This document shows positions 1 through 7,700 of a stretch of DNA of 64,000 bases, piece by piece. Source of the stretch: Daphnia carinata. Lineage: Eukaryota; Arthropoda; Branchiopoda; Diplostraca; Daphniidae. The notes under the pieces are model-generated. The model was given only the letters and a program-made list of their open reading frames with translations, had not been told where the DNA came from and did no database searches. Location of the stretch: NCBI RefSeq assembly GCF_022539665.2, contig NC_081335.1:8840449-8904448 (forward strand). Reading direction: 5' to 3'. Every line of letters starts with the position of its first letter. Positions within the stretch are counted from its first letter, which is position 1. The position numbers and the translations under genes are program-made.

Positions 1-1
1 A

Positions 2-226
2 ACCATAATACCCGAGACCCAACCCGGCACCTCTGAACCTATGATTGTTTCCATGGACTCGATCGAACCCGACATGGGGGACATTGAGACCATGGAAACC
101 GACAAAACACCAGACCACGTTAAAGTCCCACCTGCAAACCGAAACAAAAGATTTAAACCCACCTTACCCAACCAGAACCCTAAACCGACCTTACCCGTTA
201 CCCAACCCAAGAAACCCACCAAATGA
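2..226 (+). CDS. LINE ORF1 protein, C-terminal part (partial)
   Basis: The last 74 codons of ORF1, in frame with complete copies at 7912-8961 and 16627-17676. It holds only the Pro/Thr-rich, basic C-terminal tail; the RRM-like region and zinc knuckle lie upstream of the window. The stop overlaps the ORF2 start in an ATGA quartet (223-226). Confidence 0.9.
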   Translation, partial: TIIPETQPGTSEPMIVSMDSIEPDMGDIETMETDKTPDHVKVPPANRNKRFKPTLPNQNPKPTLPVTQPKKPTK

Positions 227-3200
227 CTACAAACTTAAAAATCGCATCTATCAACATCGGAGGAATTAAGTCAGTCGAGCGGCGTCAAATTCTTTTTAAC
301 TTTTGCAGGGACGGAAACTTAGATATTGTGGGACTTCAAGAGGTAGCATTTCATACTTGCCCAATTATTGAAAGCCGCTACCATTTGTTGGCAAATGTCG
401 GTCCCAACAAAAATGGAACAGCCATTCTTATTAGACATGGTCTGAACTATTCTCGTTTACTGCTAGAACCTGACGGAAGGCTAATTTCTATTGACGTGAA
501 ATGTTTCACGTTCATTAACATCTATGCCCCGTCAGGTAGTCACGTTAAGACTGAGAGAAACAATTTCTTTCGACAAACCGTCCCTGCCTACACACTTACT
601 ACTCGACTGCCCTTCGTGTTGATAGGCGATTTTAACTGCGTTGACGACATCCAAGATAAGGCAACAACCCAGTCTCTCCCTATCTCACCTAATGTCGTCA
701 GCTATGCTTTGAAAGAGATGGTTACTGGTCTTGATCTAGTAGACATCTGGAAAAAGCTAAATTATAACGAACCTGGTCATACCTTTCACTACCCTACCGG
801 TTCTTCTAGGCTTGATAGGATATATGCTAGTCGATCCTTTGCAGACAAATTTTTAAATATCTGTTTGCAATCTTTATCGATTAGTGATCATCAGTCAGTA
901 CAATCTACTTTTACTTGCAATCTCGATCTCCCGCATCGTACTAGATCTCCTGCTGGGTTGTGGAAGTTAAATACTTCCATACTGTCAGAAGAAGGTTTTC
1001 AGAAATATGTCATTAACTTTATTCGGGAATCTGCCAATCATCCTCTTAGGGAAAGCAATGTAGCAAATTGGTGGGAGAGTGTCCTGAAACCGGGTATCAA
1101 GCGCATTTCGGTAGATTATTCTAGGCAAAGAGCTCGGATGGTTAGAGAAACCAAGTTTTTCTACCAGACTTGCATTCAGGAGATGGCCGAAGCAGATACC
1201 TTTGATTGGGTTGCCTTTCACCAGTTGAGGAAGTTCTCGAAGTCTTGGGAGGAGAGCACACTCAAAGGGTATGGGATTCGTTCCCGCTGCTTTGAGGGCG
1301 AAGAAGTAGAGGAAGCTAATATCTTCCATGTTAATAGAGCTAGAATTAACTACCGCAAATGTCGCATTGATAAGATCATTGCCCAAAATGGCACTTGCTT
1401 ATCGACCAAAGAGGACATTTCCGCAGAAATTGTTTCCCATTTTACTAAAATTTTTAAAAACCAACCTTCTCCTGACATACTGGCAGGGAATGATTTTTTA
1501 GAGGGAGTAAGAGATTGCTTGAAACCAAACCCAAACCTGACAGCACCAATTTCCCTTTTTGAGATTCGATCTGCCCTGACAGCCATGAAATCAAACAAGT
1601 CCCCTGGCACCGATGGCATTCCTTACGAGTTTTACGTAGAATATTGGGACGAGATCGCACCCCATTTCTTGGCTATGTTTAATCATATCCTGGAAAGGGA
1701 AACTCTGACGTCTTCGCAGGGACAAGCGGCGATTAGGCTAATACCCAAGTCGTCTGGACTTTGCGGGGTTTCTAATTTTCGGCCAATTTCTCTCTTGAAC
1801 TGTGACTACAAAGTCATGGCATCTGTCTTAGCGAGACGTTTGAAGCAGACACTGTCATCTACCATAGGGCCTCACCAAAAAGGTGGGGTACCTGGTAGAT
1901 TGATTTTCGATAATTTAGTACTTTACAGAGATGTCATTCAATACGTTGATGACCGGGGATGCCATGACTCTTCCAACTTTCCGATTCGGGGTATGGGCGC
2001 TGCCATTGTTGGAGTCGACTTTGAAAAGGCCTACGACCTGGTTAACAGGGAAGTCCTCTGGAGAATTCTGGATGTCATGGGCTATCCCACCACTTTCGTC
2101 CGTTGGTTGCAGACGATGTACTCTGTAACAGGAATGTCAATCCTCAACGGATCGGAGGTGGCTGGGGTGATTTCTGACATTCAATCGATTCGCCAGGGAT
2201 GCCCCCTATCTGTCCATCTTTTTGTACTATACATTGAGCCTTTGCTAGTGCGTTTATCTCATGTTCTCAAGGGCATATCATTATTTAATGAAAAACTCAC
2301 TGTCAGAGCCTTTGTTGATGACGTCACCATTTTCATTTCTTGTGACGAAGATTTTACCAGGGCAGGACAAGTCATTGACTTGTTCTGTCAGTGGACAAAG
2401 GCAAGGATGAATAAAGAGAAAACGAAAGCCCTTGGACTTGGGAATTGGAGCTCTAGGTCCACTTGGCCTCTTGAGTGGCTTGTATCAGCACCAACATTGT
2501 CCCTCTTAGGAATTAAGTTCTCCCATTCCATAGTTGAGACAGCTAATAGGGTTTGGAGTGATGCATTCGGCTCTCTAAATGGTATCCTGCGAGAGAATGC
2601 CTGTCGACGTTTCAATCTCTACCAGAGAGTAATTTTTCTCAAGTCGAAGGCTCTCTCCGGAACTGTGTTTATTGCACAGGTATTACCATGTAATCAAAAT
2701 ATGTCTGACCAGATTTTAAAGGCTGTTATGAAATTCCTATGGATGGGAAAAGTAGAAAGGCCGAACAAAACTGTAATATATCGTTCTGTGAGCCAAGGGG
2801 GACTGGGAATGGTCAACACACACCTCTTTTACCGTTCACTTTTCCTCTGTCCCACGTATAGAATCCTTGTAGGCCCCAGTAGTCCAGAAAGCTCTCTACT
2901 TCGTTATTGGATGTCCTTCCCTCTCCGCACCTTACTTCCCATCTACAAGAACAACACCGCACCTGTAGCAGTCATGAAGAGGCCCAACTACCTTCAGGAA
3001 CCCCTGCATCAGATTAAACAACTGTTCGCCGCTTCCATCCTGGTGCAGGGGAATCCAATGGTTCACAGGAAAACATATAACCATTGGATCCTGGAGGTAA
3101 TCACTCAGGGAAAGCTGGAGATCCTAAGGCCTCACCTGGATTGGCCACGAATCTGGAAGGAGACTGCAGCCCTGCCAAGCAACATCCGAGAGACCATGTT

Positions 3201-3567
3201 CCTCTTCAACCAGCGACTTCTCCCTACCAGGACCAGATGCCATCGGTTAGATCCCACCAAGGATGCTACATGCCCTATCTGCCTTCAACATCCAGAAACC
3301 GATGAGCATCTGACGTTCCAATGTCCTGCACGCCTCATCGTTTGGAGCTGGTTGGAGGGAACTATGCGTCAAATGGGCTGCAGGTCGTCAAACGAAGATT
3401 TGATTCGTGGCCATTTTGGGCCAATAGGTAATCTCCGGCTAGCATTTACTCTTCTGGCTGCTTACATCTTCATCACCTGGAAATCAAGACTTCACCACCG
3501 CACTCCTCGTCAAGAAGAAGTAGAGAGCTTATGGAGAACCCTTCGTCCTCCCCGGAAAAAACCTTGA
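223..3567 (+). CDS. LINE ORF2: AP endonuclease-reverse transcriptase, copy A
   Basis: An intact 1114-aa polyprotein expected to nick target DNA and copy the element RNA at the nick (target-primed reverse transcription). The N-terminal AP endonuclease domain (about residues 5-225) shows LQE (E40), GDFN (135-138), SRLDRIY (195-201) and SDH (221-223). The RT domain (about 500-745) shows NFRPISLL, VDFEKAYD (D599), RQGCPLS (657-663) and FVDD (697-700), which has Val where FADD/YADD is more common. A C-terminal CX2CX8HX4C knuckle uses C1017, C1020, H1029 and C1034. The start is the ATG in the ATGA overlap with the ORF1 stop, so translation probably couples to ORF1. Copies A, B and C are nearly identical; A has Asn62 (Lys in B). 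The lack of any frameshift argues for recent activity or for homogenisation by gene conversion. Confidence 0.97.
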   Translation: MTTNLKIASINIGGIKSVERRQILFNFCRDGNLDIVGLQEVAFHTCPIIESRYHLLANVGPNKNGTAILIRHGLNYSRLLLEPDGRLISIDVKCFTFINIYAPSGSHVKTERNNFFRQTVPAYTLTTRLPFVLIGDFNCVDDIQDKATTQSLPISPNVVSYALKEMVTGLDLVDIWKKLNYNEPGHTFHYPTGSSRLDRIYASRSFADKFLNICLQSLSISDHQSVQSTFTCNLDLPHRTRSPAGLWKLNTSILSEEGFQKYVINFIRESANHPLRESNVANWWESVLKPGIKRISVDYSRQRARMVRETKFFYQTCIQEMAEADTFDWVAFHQLRKFSKSWEESTLKGYGIRSRCFEGEEVEEANIFHVNRARINYRKCRIDKIIAQNGTCLSTKEDISAEIVSHFTKIFKNQPSPDILAGNDFLEGVRDCLKPNPNLTAPISLFEIRSALTAMKSNKSPGTDGIPYEFYVEYWDEIAPHFLAMFNHILERETLTSSQGQAAIRLIPKSSGLCGVSNFRPISLLNCDYKVMASVLARRLKQTLSSTIGPHQKGGVPGRLIFDNLVLYRDVIQYVDDRGCHDSSNFPIRGMGAAIVGVDFEKAYDLVNREVLWRILDVMGYPTTFVRWLQTMYSVTGMSILNGSEVAGVISDIQSIRQGCPLSVHLFVLYIEPLLVRLSHVLKGISLFNEKLTVRAFVDDVTIFISCDEDFTRAGQVIDLFCQWTKARMNKEKTKALGLGNWSSRSTWPLEWLVSAPTLSLLGIKFSHSIVETANRVWSDAFGSLNGILRENACRRFNLYQRVIFLKSKALSGTVFIAQVLPCNQNMSDQILKAVMKFLWMGKVERPNKTVIYRSVSQGGLGMVNTHLFYRSLFLCPTYRILVGPSSPESSLLRYWMSFPLRTLLPIYKNNTAPVAVMKRPNYLQEPLHQIKQLFAASILVQGNPMVHRKTYNHWILEVITQGKLEILRPHLDWPRIWKETAALPSNIRETMFLFNQRLLPTRTRCHRLDPTKDATCPICLQHPETDEHLTFQCPARLIVWSWLEGTMRQMGCRSSNEDLIRGHFGPIGNLRLAFTLLAAYIFITWKSRLHHRTPRQEEVESLWRTLRPPRKKP

Positions 3568-3953
3568 CTTCCTTTTTTTTAGTTATAATTATTATGTTCA
3601 TATTGTTGTTTTGTGGTTCTTGTATAGATTTCGATGTTCCAAATTGTTCACATTTGTTTATTTTTGTTTTTTTTTTTGTAATAAGCCTACCCCAAAATTC
3701 TTTGCTTTTGTTTGTTTTTTGTTTGTTTATTTAGATTCTTAAACCGCCATTGCCAAATTGTTTTGTTTGTTATTTTTATTATCTCTGCTCCCTTACATCG
3801 TCTCCATCCAAGAACCCTTTGTTTGTTTTTTTTTTGTTGTTGTTTGTTTTTGTTCTATTTGTATTTCATCCTGTTTTGTTGTAAAATGCTGTATTGCCAT
3901 GAAAATTAATTGTGAATAAAAGGTTATTTTACAAAAAAAAAAAAAAAAAAAAA
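3568..3953 (+). other. LINE 3' UTR and poly(A)
   Basis: A T-rich, TTTG-rich 3' UTR ending in a polyadenylation-type AATAAA (GAATAAAAGG) and 21 A residues. No gene seen. Short open frames here are low-complexity artefacts. The tail abuts 5S box C directly. Confidence 0.85.
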
Positions 3954-3991
3954 GATGGGTGACCGCTTGGGAATACGGGATGCTGTTGGCA
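3954..3991 (+). pseudogene. 5S: 5S rRNA 3' fragment (nt 83-120)
   Basis: The 38-nt 3' end of 5S starting at GATGGGTGACC, immediately after the LINE poly(A). The box C sequence is present, but box A and the whole 5' half are missing. One base differs from intact copies (GAATACGGG against GAATACGAG). Confidence 0.95.
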
Positions 3992-4102
3992 TTGCTTTTT
4001 CTTTCATTCAGTAAATTTTTTGTTTCCACCAATACAATTTGTTGATGAACCATAAACTTGATCGTGTGGAGCATTTTACAGATGCCAAATAATTTGAATT
4101 TG

Positions 4103-4186
4103 GCCGTGATCGTCTAGTGGTTAGGACCCTACGTTGTGGGGAAACGATAATCCGTAGTAACCCAGGTTCGAATCCTGGTCACGGCA
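4103..4186 (+). tRNA. tRNA-His: tRNA-His(GTG) with 12-nt intron
   Basis: A complete cloverleaf: acceptor GCCGTGA/TCACGGC with discriminator A, D arm GTC...GGAC, anticodon stem CTACG/CGTAG, loop TTGTGG + C, and T arm CCAGG-TTCGAAT-CCTGG. A 12-nt insertion (4140-4151) sits between positions 37 and 38, the canonical tRNA intron site. Without it the tRNA is a normal 72 nt. The His-specific G-1 would be added after transcription. No TTTT lies close downstream; the first is about 65-70 nt away. It sits about 110 bp after 5S in every unit. Confidence 0.96.
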
Positions 4187-4588
4187 TTCTGAAGTTTGAA
4201 GGTAAAACACTATTTCATAGTAATTGGAAATGTTTCGATCGGTATTAATGTGAATTTTATCGATTTTATTGTCAAGTTAACGGGGACGGGTTCAGTGGAA
4301 TTGTACTCCAAATTGAATCAATTCCTGCACGTTCATTTGATTTGGCGAAATGCACCGTAATATGCACACTTTAAATGAATTTTACCAGTCCATGGCGTGG
4401 TGTGGTCATAGGTGGAATATTTGTAAAGTGAACTATTATCTTTGTAGGTATGTGAATGTAAAAATGAGGGCAGCGAACTGTTAGATTTCAATGAAAAGCA
4501 GCACCTCTCTTGGTTTTCTTGATATCAACGTCCGTGCAGAATTGGCGAGAGAAAGGTTCAAGTAGTAGAGCCCTCTCATGTACAATTT
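4187..4588. other. tRNA-His to U4 spacer
   Basis: No gene recognised. It presumably holds the tRNA terminator and U4 promoter. A diverged relic of its first part occurs in the AT-rich insert of unit 8 (50181-50245). Confidence 0.7.
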
Positions 4589-4733
4589 AGCTTTGCGCAG
4601 TGGCAATATCATAATCAATGAGGGTTTACCGAGATGTGATTATTGCTAGTTGAAAACTTTAACCAATACCCCGCCACGAAGGAGTGAAATAATCTTCGTC
4701 GTCGGCAATTTTTGTTAGCTCCATCAGGAGCAG
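4589..4733 (+). ncRNA. U4: U4 spliceosomal snRNA
   Basis: About 145 nt, the family's usual length. It starts AGCTTTGCGCAGTGGCAATA as in animal U4, has the GATTATTGCTAGTTGAAAAC central region, the Sm site AATTTTTG and a terminal hairpin (GCTCC...GGAGC). U4 pairs with U6 to keep it inactive in the tri-snRNP. This copy has GGGTTTACC at nt 35-43, where some units have GGGTCTACC. Confidence 0.96.
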
Positions 4734-5205
4734 ATTCCCTTAATGAACGTTAACATAGTTTTCCGTTAGTGATGGGCATTGTCTGCTAGGTTCTAGCATT
4801 TAGCAAGCGATTAGTTACTCGTTCCCATGGATATCGAAGGCCGAAAAACTTGTAGAATTACTGAACGAATCGCACTTTGTTCAACTAAGCGAAAGAGTTC
4901 AATACAAAGGTTTAAGAACTAGCAGAAGACTTGTCCTTCGTTTTCTTACCCAATTCAGCTTACCGATTTCGTTTGCCCTAGACTTCGTTTATGTTTCATC
5001 TAACCAGAATTAATTTAGTGCACAATCTAACGAAAAAATGATGTTTACATGAGCTTTACACAGCATCGTCTGTTTTACTCACTGTCTCAAATCTAACAGA
5101 AACCAGCAGTTGCTTTATGGTTGAATTTTTTGGGTTTACCATTGTTACTTTACCAAAGTGGTTTGAAGTTGTGAAATGAATAAATACCAACTACTTTCAG
5201 TTGAT
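4734..5205. other. U4 to U5 spacer
   Basis: No gene recognised. It presumably holds the U5 promoter close to 5206. There is an Sm-like AATTTTTTG near 5126, but no snRNA structure that I can name around it. Confidence 0.65.
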
Positions 5206-5332
5206 ATTCACTCTGGTTTCTAATCAATACCCGGATAAATCTTTCGCCTTTTACTAAAGATTTCCGTGGTTAGGAGCACTGATGAGTCTATATGACTTAT
5301 TTTTCGATCGCCTGGTCTTTAGACTGGGCACC
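5206..5332 (+). ncRNA. U5: U5 spliceosomal snRNA
   Basis: Identified by the invariant loop 1 (CGCCTTTTACTAAAG) in a long stem, CTCTGGTTTC near the 5' end, an Sm site (TTATTTTTCG) and a terminal hairpin (GCCTGG...). U5 loop 1 aligns the exons during splicing. The exact 5' nucleotide is uncertain by a few bases. Confidence 0.95.
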
Positions 5333-5436
5333 CCAATAAAACACAAATAAATTCTTGTACGTAACCTAGGGAGTAGCTTGGGTGCAAATTTCGGATGAAA
5401 ATCGATAAAAGAATATTGAGGTGTCTAATTGCAAAC

Positions 5437-5556
5437 GCGGCCGAGGGCGCGAAGCGCCCGATGGCCGCAAATTCACGTAAATGTAAAGTGAAGCACGGTA
5501 CTATCCACAATAGCAATTGAAAACGCGGCCGAGGGCGCGAAGCGCCCGATGGCCGC
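5437..5556. repeat. Pair of identical 32-nt GC-rich hairpins
   Basis: Two identical 32-nt imperfect palindromes (5437-5468 and 5525-5556), 88 bp apart start to start. Each folds as GCGGCC / GA / GGGCGC / GAA loop / GCGCCC / GAT / GGCCGC. The flanks are partly repeated (TTG[C/A]AAAC before, AAATTCA after). The composition contrasts sharply with the AT-rich spacer. Present unchanged in all ten units. Function unknown. Confidence 0.95.
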
Positions 5557-5638
5557 AAATTCAAACATTCTACCATTTCAAATCGAACTCACATTCACAC
5601 AATTCGCTGTTCCATCCGAAGAAGTGAATTGAAAGCGA

Positions 5639-5683
5639 AAAACTTCAAAAAAAAAAAAAAAGAAAAAAAAAGAAAACTTCAAA
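5639..5683. repeat. Poly(A) tract flanked by 11-bp direct repeats
   Basis: AAAACTTCAAA occurs on both sides of an A-rich run (5639-5649 and 5673-5683). Tract length and interrupting Gs vary between units. It looks like the remnant of a poly(A)-ended insertion with its target-site duplication. Confidence 0.7.
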
Positions 5684-5832
5684 CGCCATTCAATATCTAG
5701 GATTCAGATTATTATTCCGCATGAGCTTTGCACATATATAACACTTTTCAAAAGTGCGGGGGGTCACTGCCGTTGTAGTATTTCACATCTGAAGTTCAAA
5801 GAAACACATAGAAATAACAATTTTCCTAATCG

Positions 5833-5843
5833 AAAAAAAAAAA
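5833..5843 (-). terminator. Pol III T-run for SRP RNA
   Basis: An 11-nt A run on the + strand, so a T run on the SRP RNA strand, just past the expected 3' end. It varies in length between units. A T run is the usual Pol III terminator. Confidence 0.7.
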
Positions 5844-5855
5844 GGAAGGAAAATG

Positions 5856-6148
5856 AAAGAGGTTTGACTGTTTCGCCGAGGCTAATCCATGTCGCACATT
5901 CACGGGCGCGATCCTACTACTGCCCGACACGGGAACTTTTGGCTGCTAAGTTTCCCTCCTGGCCCGTTTCGCTCCTCCTTAGCTAACCTGCACCCATCAA
6001 ACTCCTCCGATGGGTCCATGTTGATGACGAGCTTAGTGCGGACGCTCGATCAACATGCACGATCACGAAGTAGTGCTCCTCGTCTCAAGTCATCCACACT
6101 ATCAAGCCTCCCAGAAGCAGGATTACAGATGCGTGCCACACGTCCAGC
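5856..6148 (-). ncRNA. 7SL: Signal recognition particle RNA (7SL)
   Basis: About 293 nt on the minus strand. The Alu domain is seen at the 5' end (GTGTGGCACGCATCTGTAAT). The S domain is clear: TCCGCACTAAG, helix 6 with a GGAG-type loop between CCCATC and GATGGG, and helix 8 with the GGGAAACTTAGCAG loop and AGTAGTAGGATCGCGCCCGTGA. This RNA scaffolds the particle that targets nascent secretory proteins to the ER. It is the only gene of the unit on the minus strand and runs head-to-head with U3. The 100-codon open frame over it on the + strand is a shadow. Confidence 0.96.
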
Positions 6149-6454
6149 TGGAGTATGTGTGTTCAGCTATCGAATGTATTTCTGCAAATGAGCACGATGA
6201 AAGTAACTGGATGCCCTTCAAGAGACTACTACGTTTAATTTCCGTAGTGGTATAAATATCGTCGTTGTTTTGCCATCGGGTTGATAGTGGTAAATGAACA
6301 AAACGCAAAGTGTCGCTGTGTAGCGCTTTTTGACAAGATTCACTTCTAGAATGAACTCGTTAACTAGCAAAACCACGGCAACTTTCGTATAGATACGTTA
6401 ATGCTGTTTCATTTTGCATAATCTATTTATTCTTTAGCAACTGAATTCAACATT
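6149..6454. promoter_or_regulatory. Divergent SRP RNA / U3 promoter region
   Basis: About 306 bp between the 5' ends of SRP RNA (-) and U3 (+). It should contain the upstream elements of both. It includes TATAAATA at 6251-6258, but at no standard distance from either start. No further gene seen. Confidence 0.55.
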
Positions 6455-6677
6455 AAGATCATACTTCACAGGATCATTTCTGTAGTATATCTTGACGTGT
6501 TTCCCACCAGAAACATTCCTCCATTCAACCCGCGATGACGAGTAATGACGCTGGCTTCTGAGAGTGAAACAGGTTTCGGGTGTAACTACTTCTGTGGTTC
6601 CTGCTCGTAGCTATTGAGGACCGTTTCCGATGTTCCCTTGTGGTACACTGGAAGGAAACTAGCGTTTTCAGAGCGGT
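6455..6677 (+). ncRNA. U3: U3 snoRNA
   Basis: About 223 nt. The 5' domain AAGATCATACTTCACAGGAT followed by CATTTCTGTAGT matches the U3 box A'/A region that pairs with pre-rRNA. Box B-like CTGAGAGTGAAAC and box C-like TATTGAGGACCGTT follow, and box D appears as TCAGA near the 3' end. U3 directs early 18S pre-rRNA cleavages in the nucleolus. The length suits animal U3. The exact 3' end is an estimate. Confidence 0.92.
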
Positions 6678-7332
6678 ATTTAAACAACCCAAAAAGAAAT
6701 GAATTTACTGGCATACGTAAACCCGTCGAACTCCATTACATCATAATCGATGTCGAAATTGCTAATGCACCCATGTTTAGATTTCAGTAATGAAACCTTG
6801 GGCACTTTTAATGAGAATTTTACACATTCGGGGGCATAGTATTTAGATGGGTGTCGTCCATTATTGGGTTCATGTAACATTGTTTAATGCTGTTAGGTTT
6901 TCTGTCTGTGTAACCTTAATTTAGTTGTAAATATTGCCGCGTTTCGTCTACCGTGGATTTGAGCTACGTACAAAACGTTTTACCAAGTTTCTAACTAACA
7001 CCTTCCTCTGTCTGTTTAATAGGCAGTTTAAAGTCTGCAGTACTCTCTACTAGGTGGAGTTCATCGACTTAAATTCAGGGTGCTTTGCATTCAACAGCTT
7101 CCCAAATAACTTAATATTTGAACGACTCATCCTAATATAGCATTCCTATCAAAATAGAAGATAAAAACTTATGAGTTGTATTGGCTTTTAGCAGTGCCAG
7201 GTGGTGCTCTAGCAACAACCTGTTTTATTGATGAATTTCATTGTTTTTGGATAGGGGTTTGCTTTTTTTGTACATCAGTCAGATTTTCGAGAACAGCATA
7301 GCATATAATACCCAGTAACTTAGACCACAGTT
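6678..7332. other. U3 to U2 spacer with U2 promoter
   Basis: About 655 bp with no gene recognised. The end nearest U2 (about 7270-7332) should hold the snRNA promoter. The sequence just before U2 varies between units (GACCACAGTT, AATCTCAGTT, AACCACAGTT). A 66-codon minus-strand frame at 6680-6880 has no recognisable domain. Confidence 0.6.
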
Positions 7333-7411
7333 ATCGCTTCTCGGCCTTTTGGCTAAGATCAAAGTGTAGTATCTGTTCTTATCAGCTTAATATCTGATAC
7401 GGGTTCAAATG
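7333..7411 (+). pseudogene. U2: U2 snRNA 5' fragment (nt 1-79) fused to LINE
   Basis: U2 nt 1-79 is intact, including GTAGTA, then runs into the LINE leader. The Sm site and stems III/IV of U2 are replaced. The upstream promoter region is intact, so transcription could start here and read into the element. Confidence 0.93.
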
Positions 7412-7700
7412 AATCCCCGGTTATATAGCTTGATAGATTTTTGACCAAGTGTTGCTTTTTTGATTACCTGAAACCTTTTCGGGCAATCTTGGCCCACTTC
7501 CTTACTAACTTTTCCTCTTCTCTCAATCCTTGACGGCTGGGTAATCGCTTACGTCGGCAGCCGGCGAGAAGGTGTGGTTCGACGTAAACTGCGCGGCGTC
7601 AATTTGACGTCGGCCTTCCGGTAGCCAACCCGGCCGTCAGCTCCCATTTCGTTCTTCACATTCCCCACACGTGCGTCACTGTTAGGCCCCCACATTAACA
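7412..7700 (+). promoter_or_regulatory. Leader shared with the unit-5 LINE; U2/snRNA-like
   Basis: Alignable by eye with 29683-29975 of the RLE-type LINE (shared blocks CTGAAACCTTTTCGGGCAAT, GGGTAATCGCTTACGTCGGC, CCCCACACGTGCGTCAC). It starts with U2-like sequence. It then has an Sm-like ATTTTTG (7437-7443) and a hairpin at 7462-7488 (12 positions, one A-C mismatch, loop about 3 nt). A 10-bp helix can form between 7532-7541 and 7629-7638. Function inferred only. Confidence 0.8.

Larger units (their letters stand above)
1..3953 (+). mobile_element. Composite Tx1-like LINE, copy A (5' part outside window)
   Basis: Non-LTR retrotransposon with ORF1 (3' end only), ORF2, a T-rich 3' UTR and a 21-nt poly(A) at 3933-3953 that abuts 5S nt 83. 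Copies B and C show the complete structure. AP endonuclease plus RT plus an ORF1 with an RRM-like region and CCHC knuckle points to the L1/Tx1 superfamily, which includes site-specific families in U2 and 5S genes. The family placement is an inference from motifs, not a tree. Confidence 0.9.
1..7332. repeat. Array unit 1 (left-truncated, LINE-bearing)
   Basis: Partial unit. It starts inside ORF1 of the composite LINE, then has a 5S 3' fragment, tRNA-His, U4, U5, paired hairpins, SRP RNA (-) and U3, ending just before the U2 start of unit 2. It has no U1 and no complete 5S. The spacers are described once, here and in unit 4; other units carry the same spacers with a few substitutions. Confidence 0.95.

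Noticed and set aside
3531-3909. Hydrophobic Phe/Leu-rich short frames after ORF2
   Set aside because: Products of the T-rich LINE 3' UTR, not real membrane peptides; they change with tract length.
5319-5576. 85-codon minus-strand frame repeated in every unit
   Set aside because: It covers the U5 3' end and the GC hairpins; the composition follows the hairpins and there is no known domain.
5889-6191. 100-codon + strand open frame repeated in every unit (also 14591, 23373, 28103 and so on)
   Set aside because: It lies antisense to SRP RNA; its conservation comes from the RNA gene and array homogenisation. No protein features.
6680-6880. 66-codon minus-strand frame in the U3-U2 spacer
   Set aside because: Short, no recognisable domain; copies look conserved only because the array is homogenised.
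7165-7176. AAACTTATGAGT, which matches part of U12 snRNA
   Set aside because: The branch-site-pairing GTAAGGAA that should follow is absent, as are the U12 stems and Sm site. A chance match.
7412-7700. HDV-like self-cleaving ribozyme in the LINE leader
   Set aside because: GGCTGGGTAATC resembles part of the HDV core, but I could not assemble P1, P2 and the catalytic C with proper spacing. Kept only as a structure candidate.
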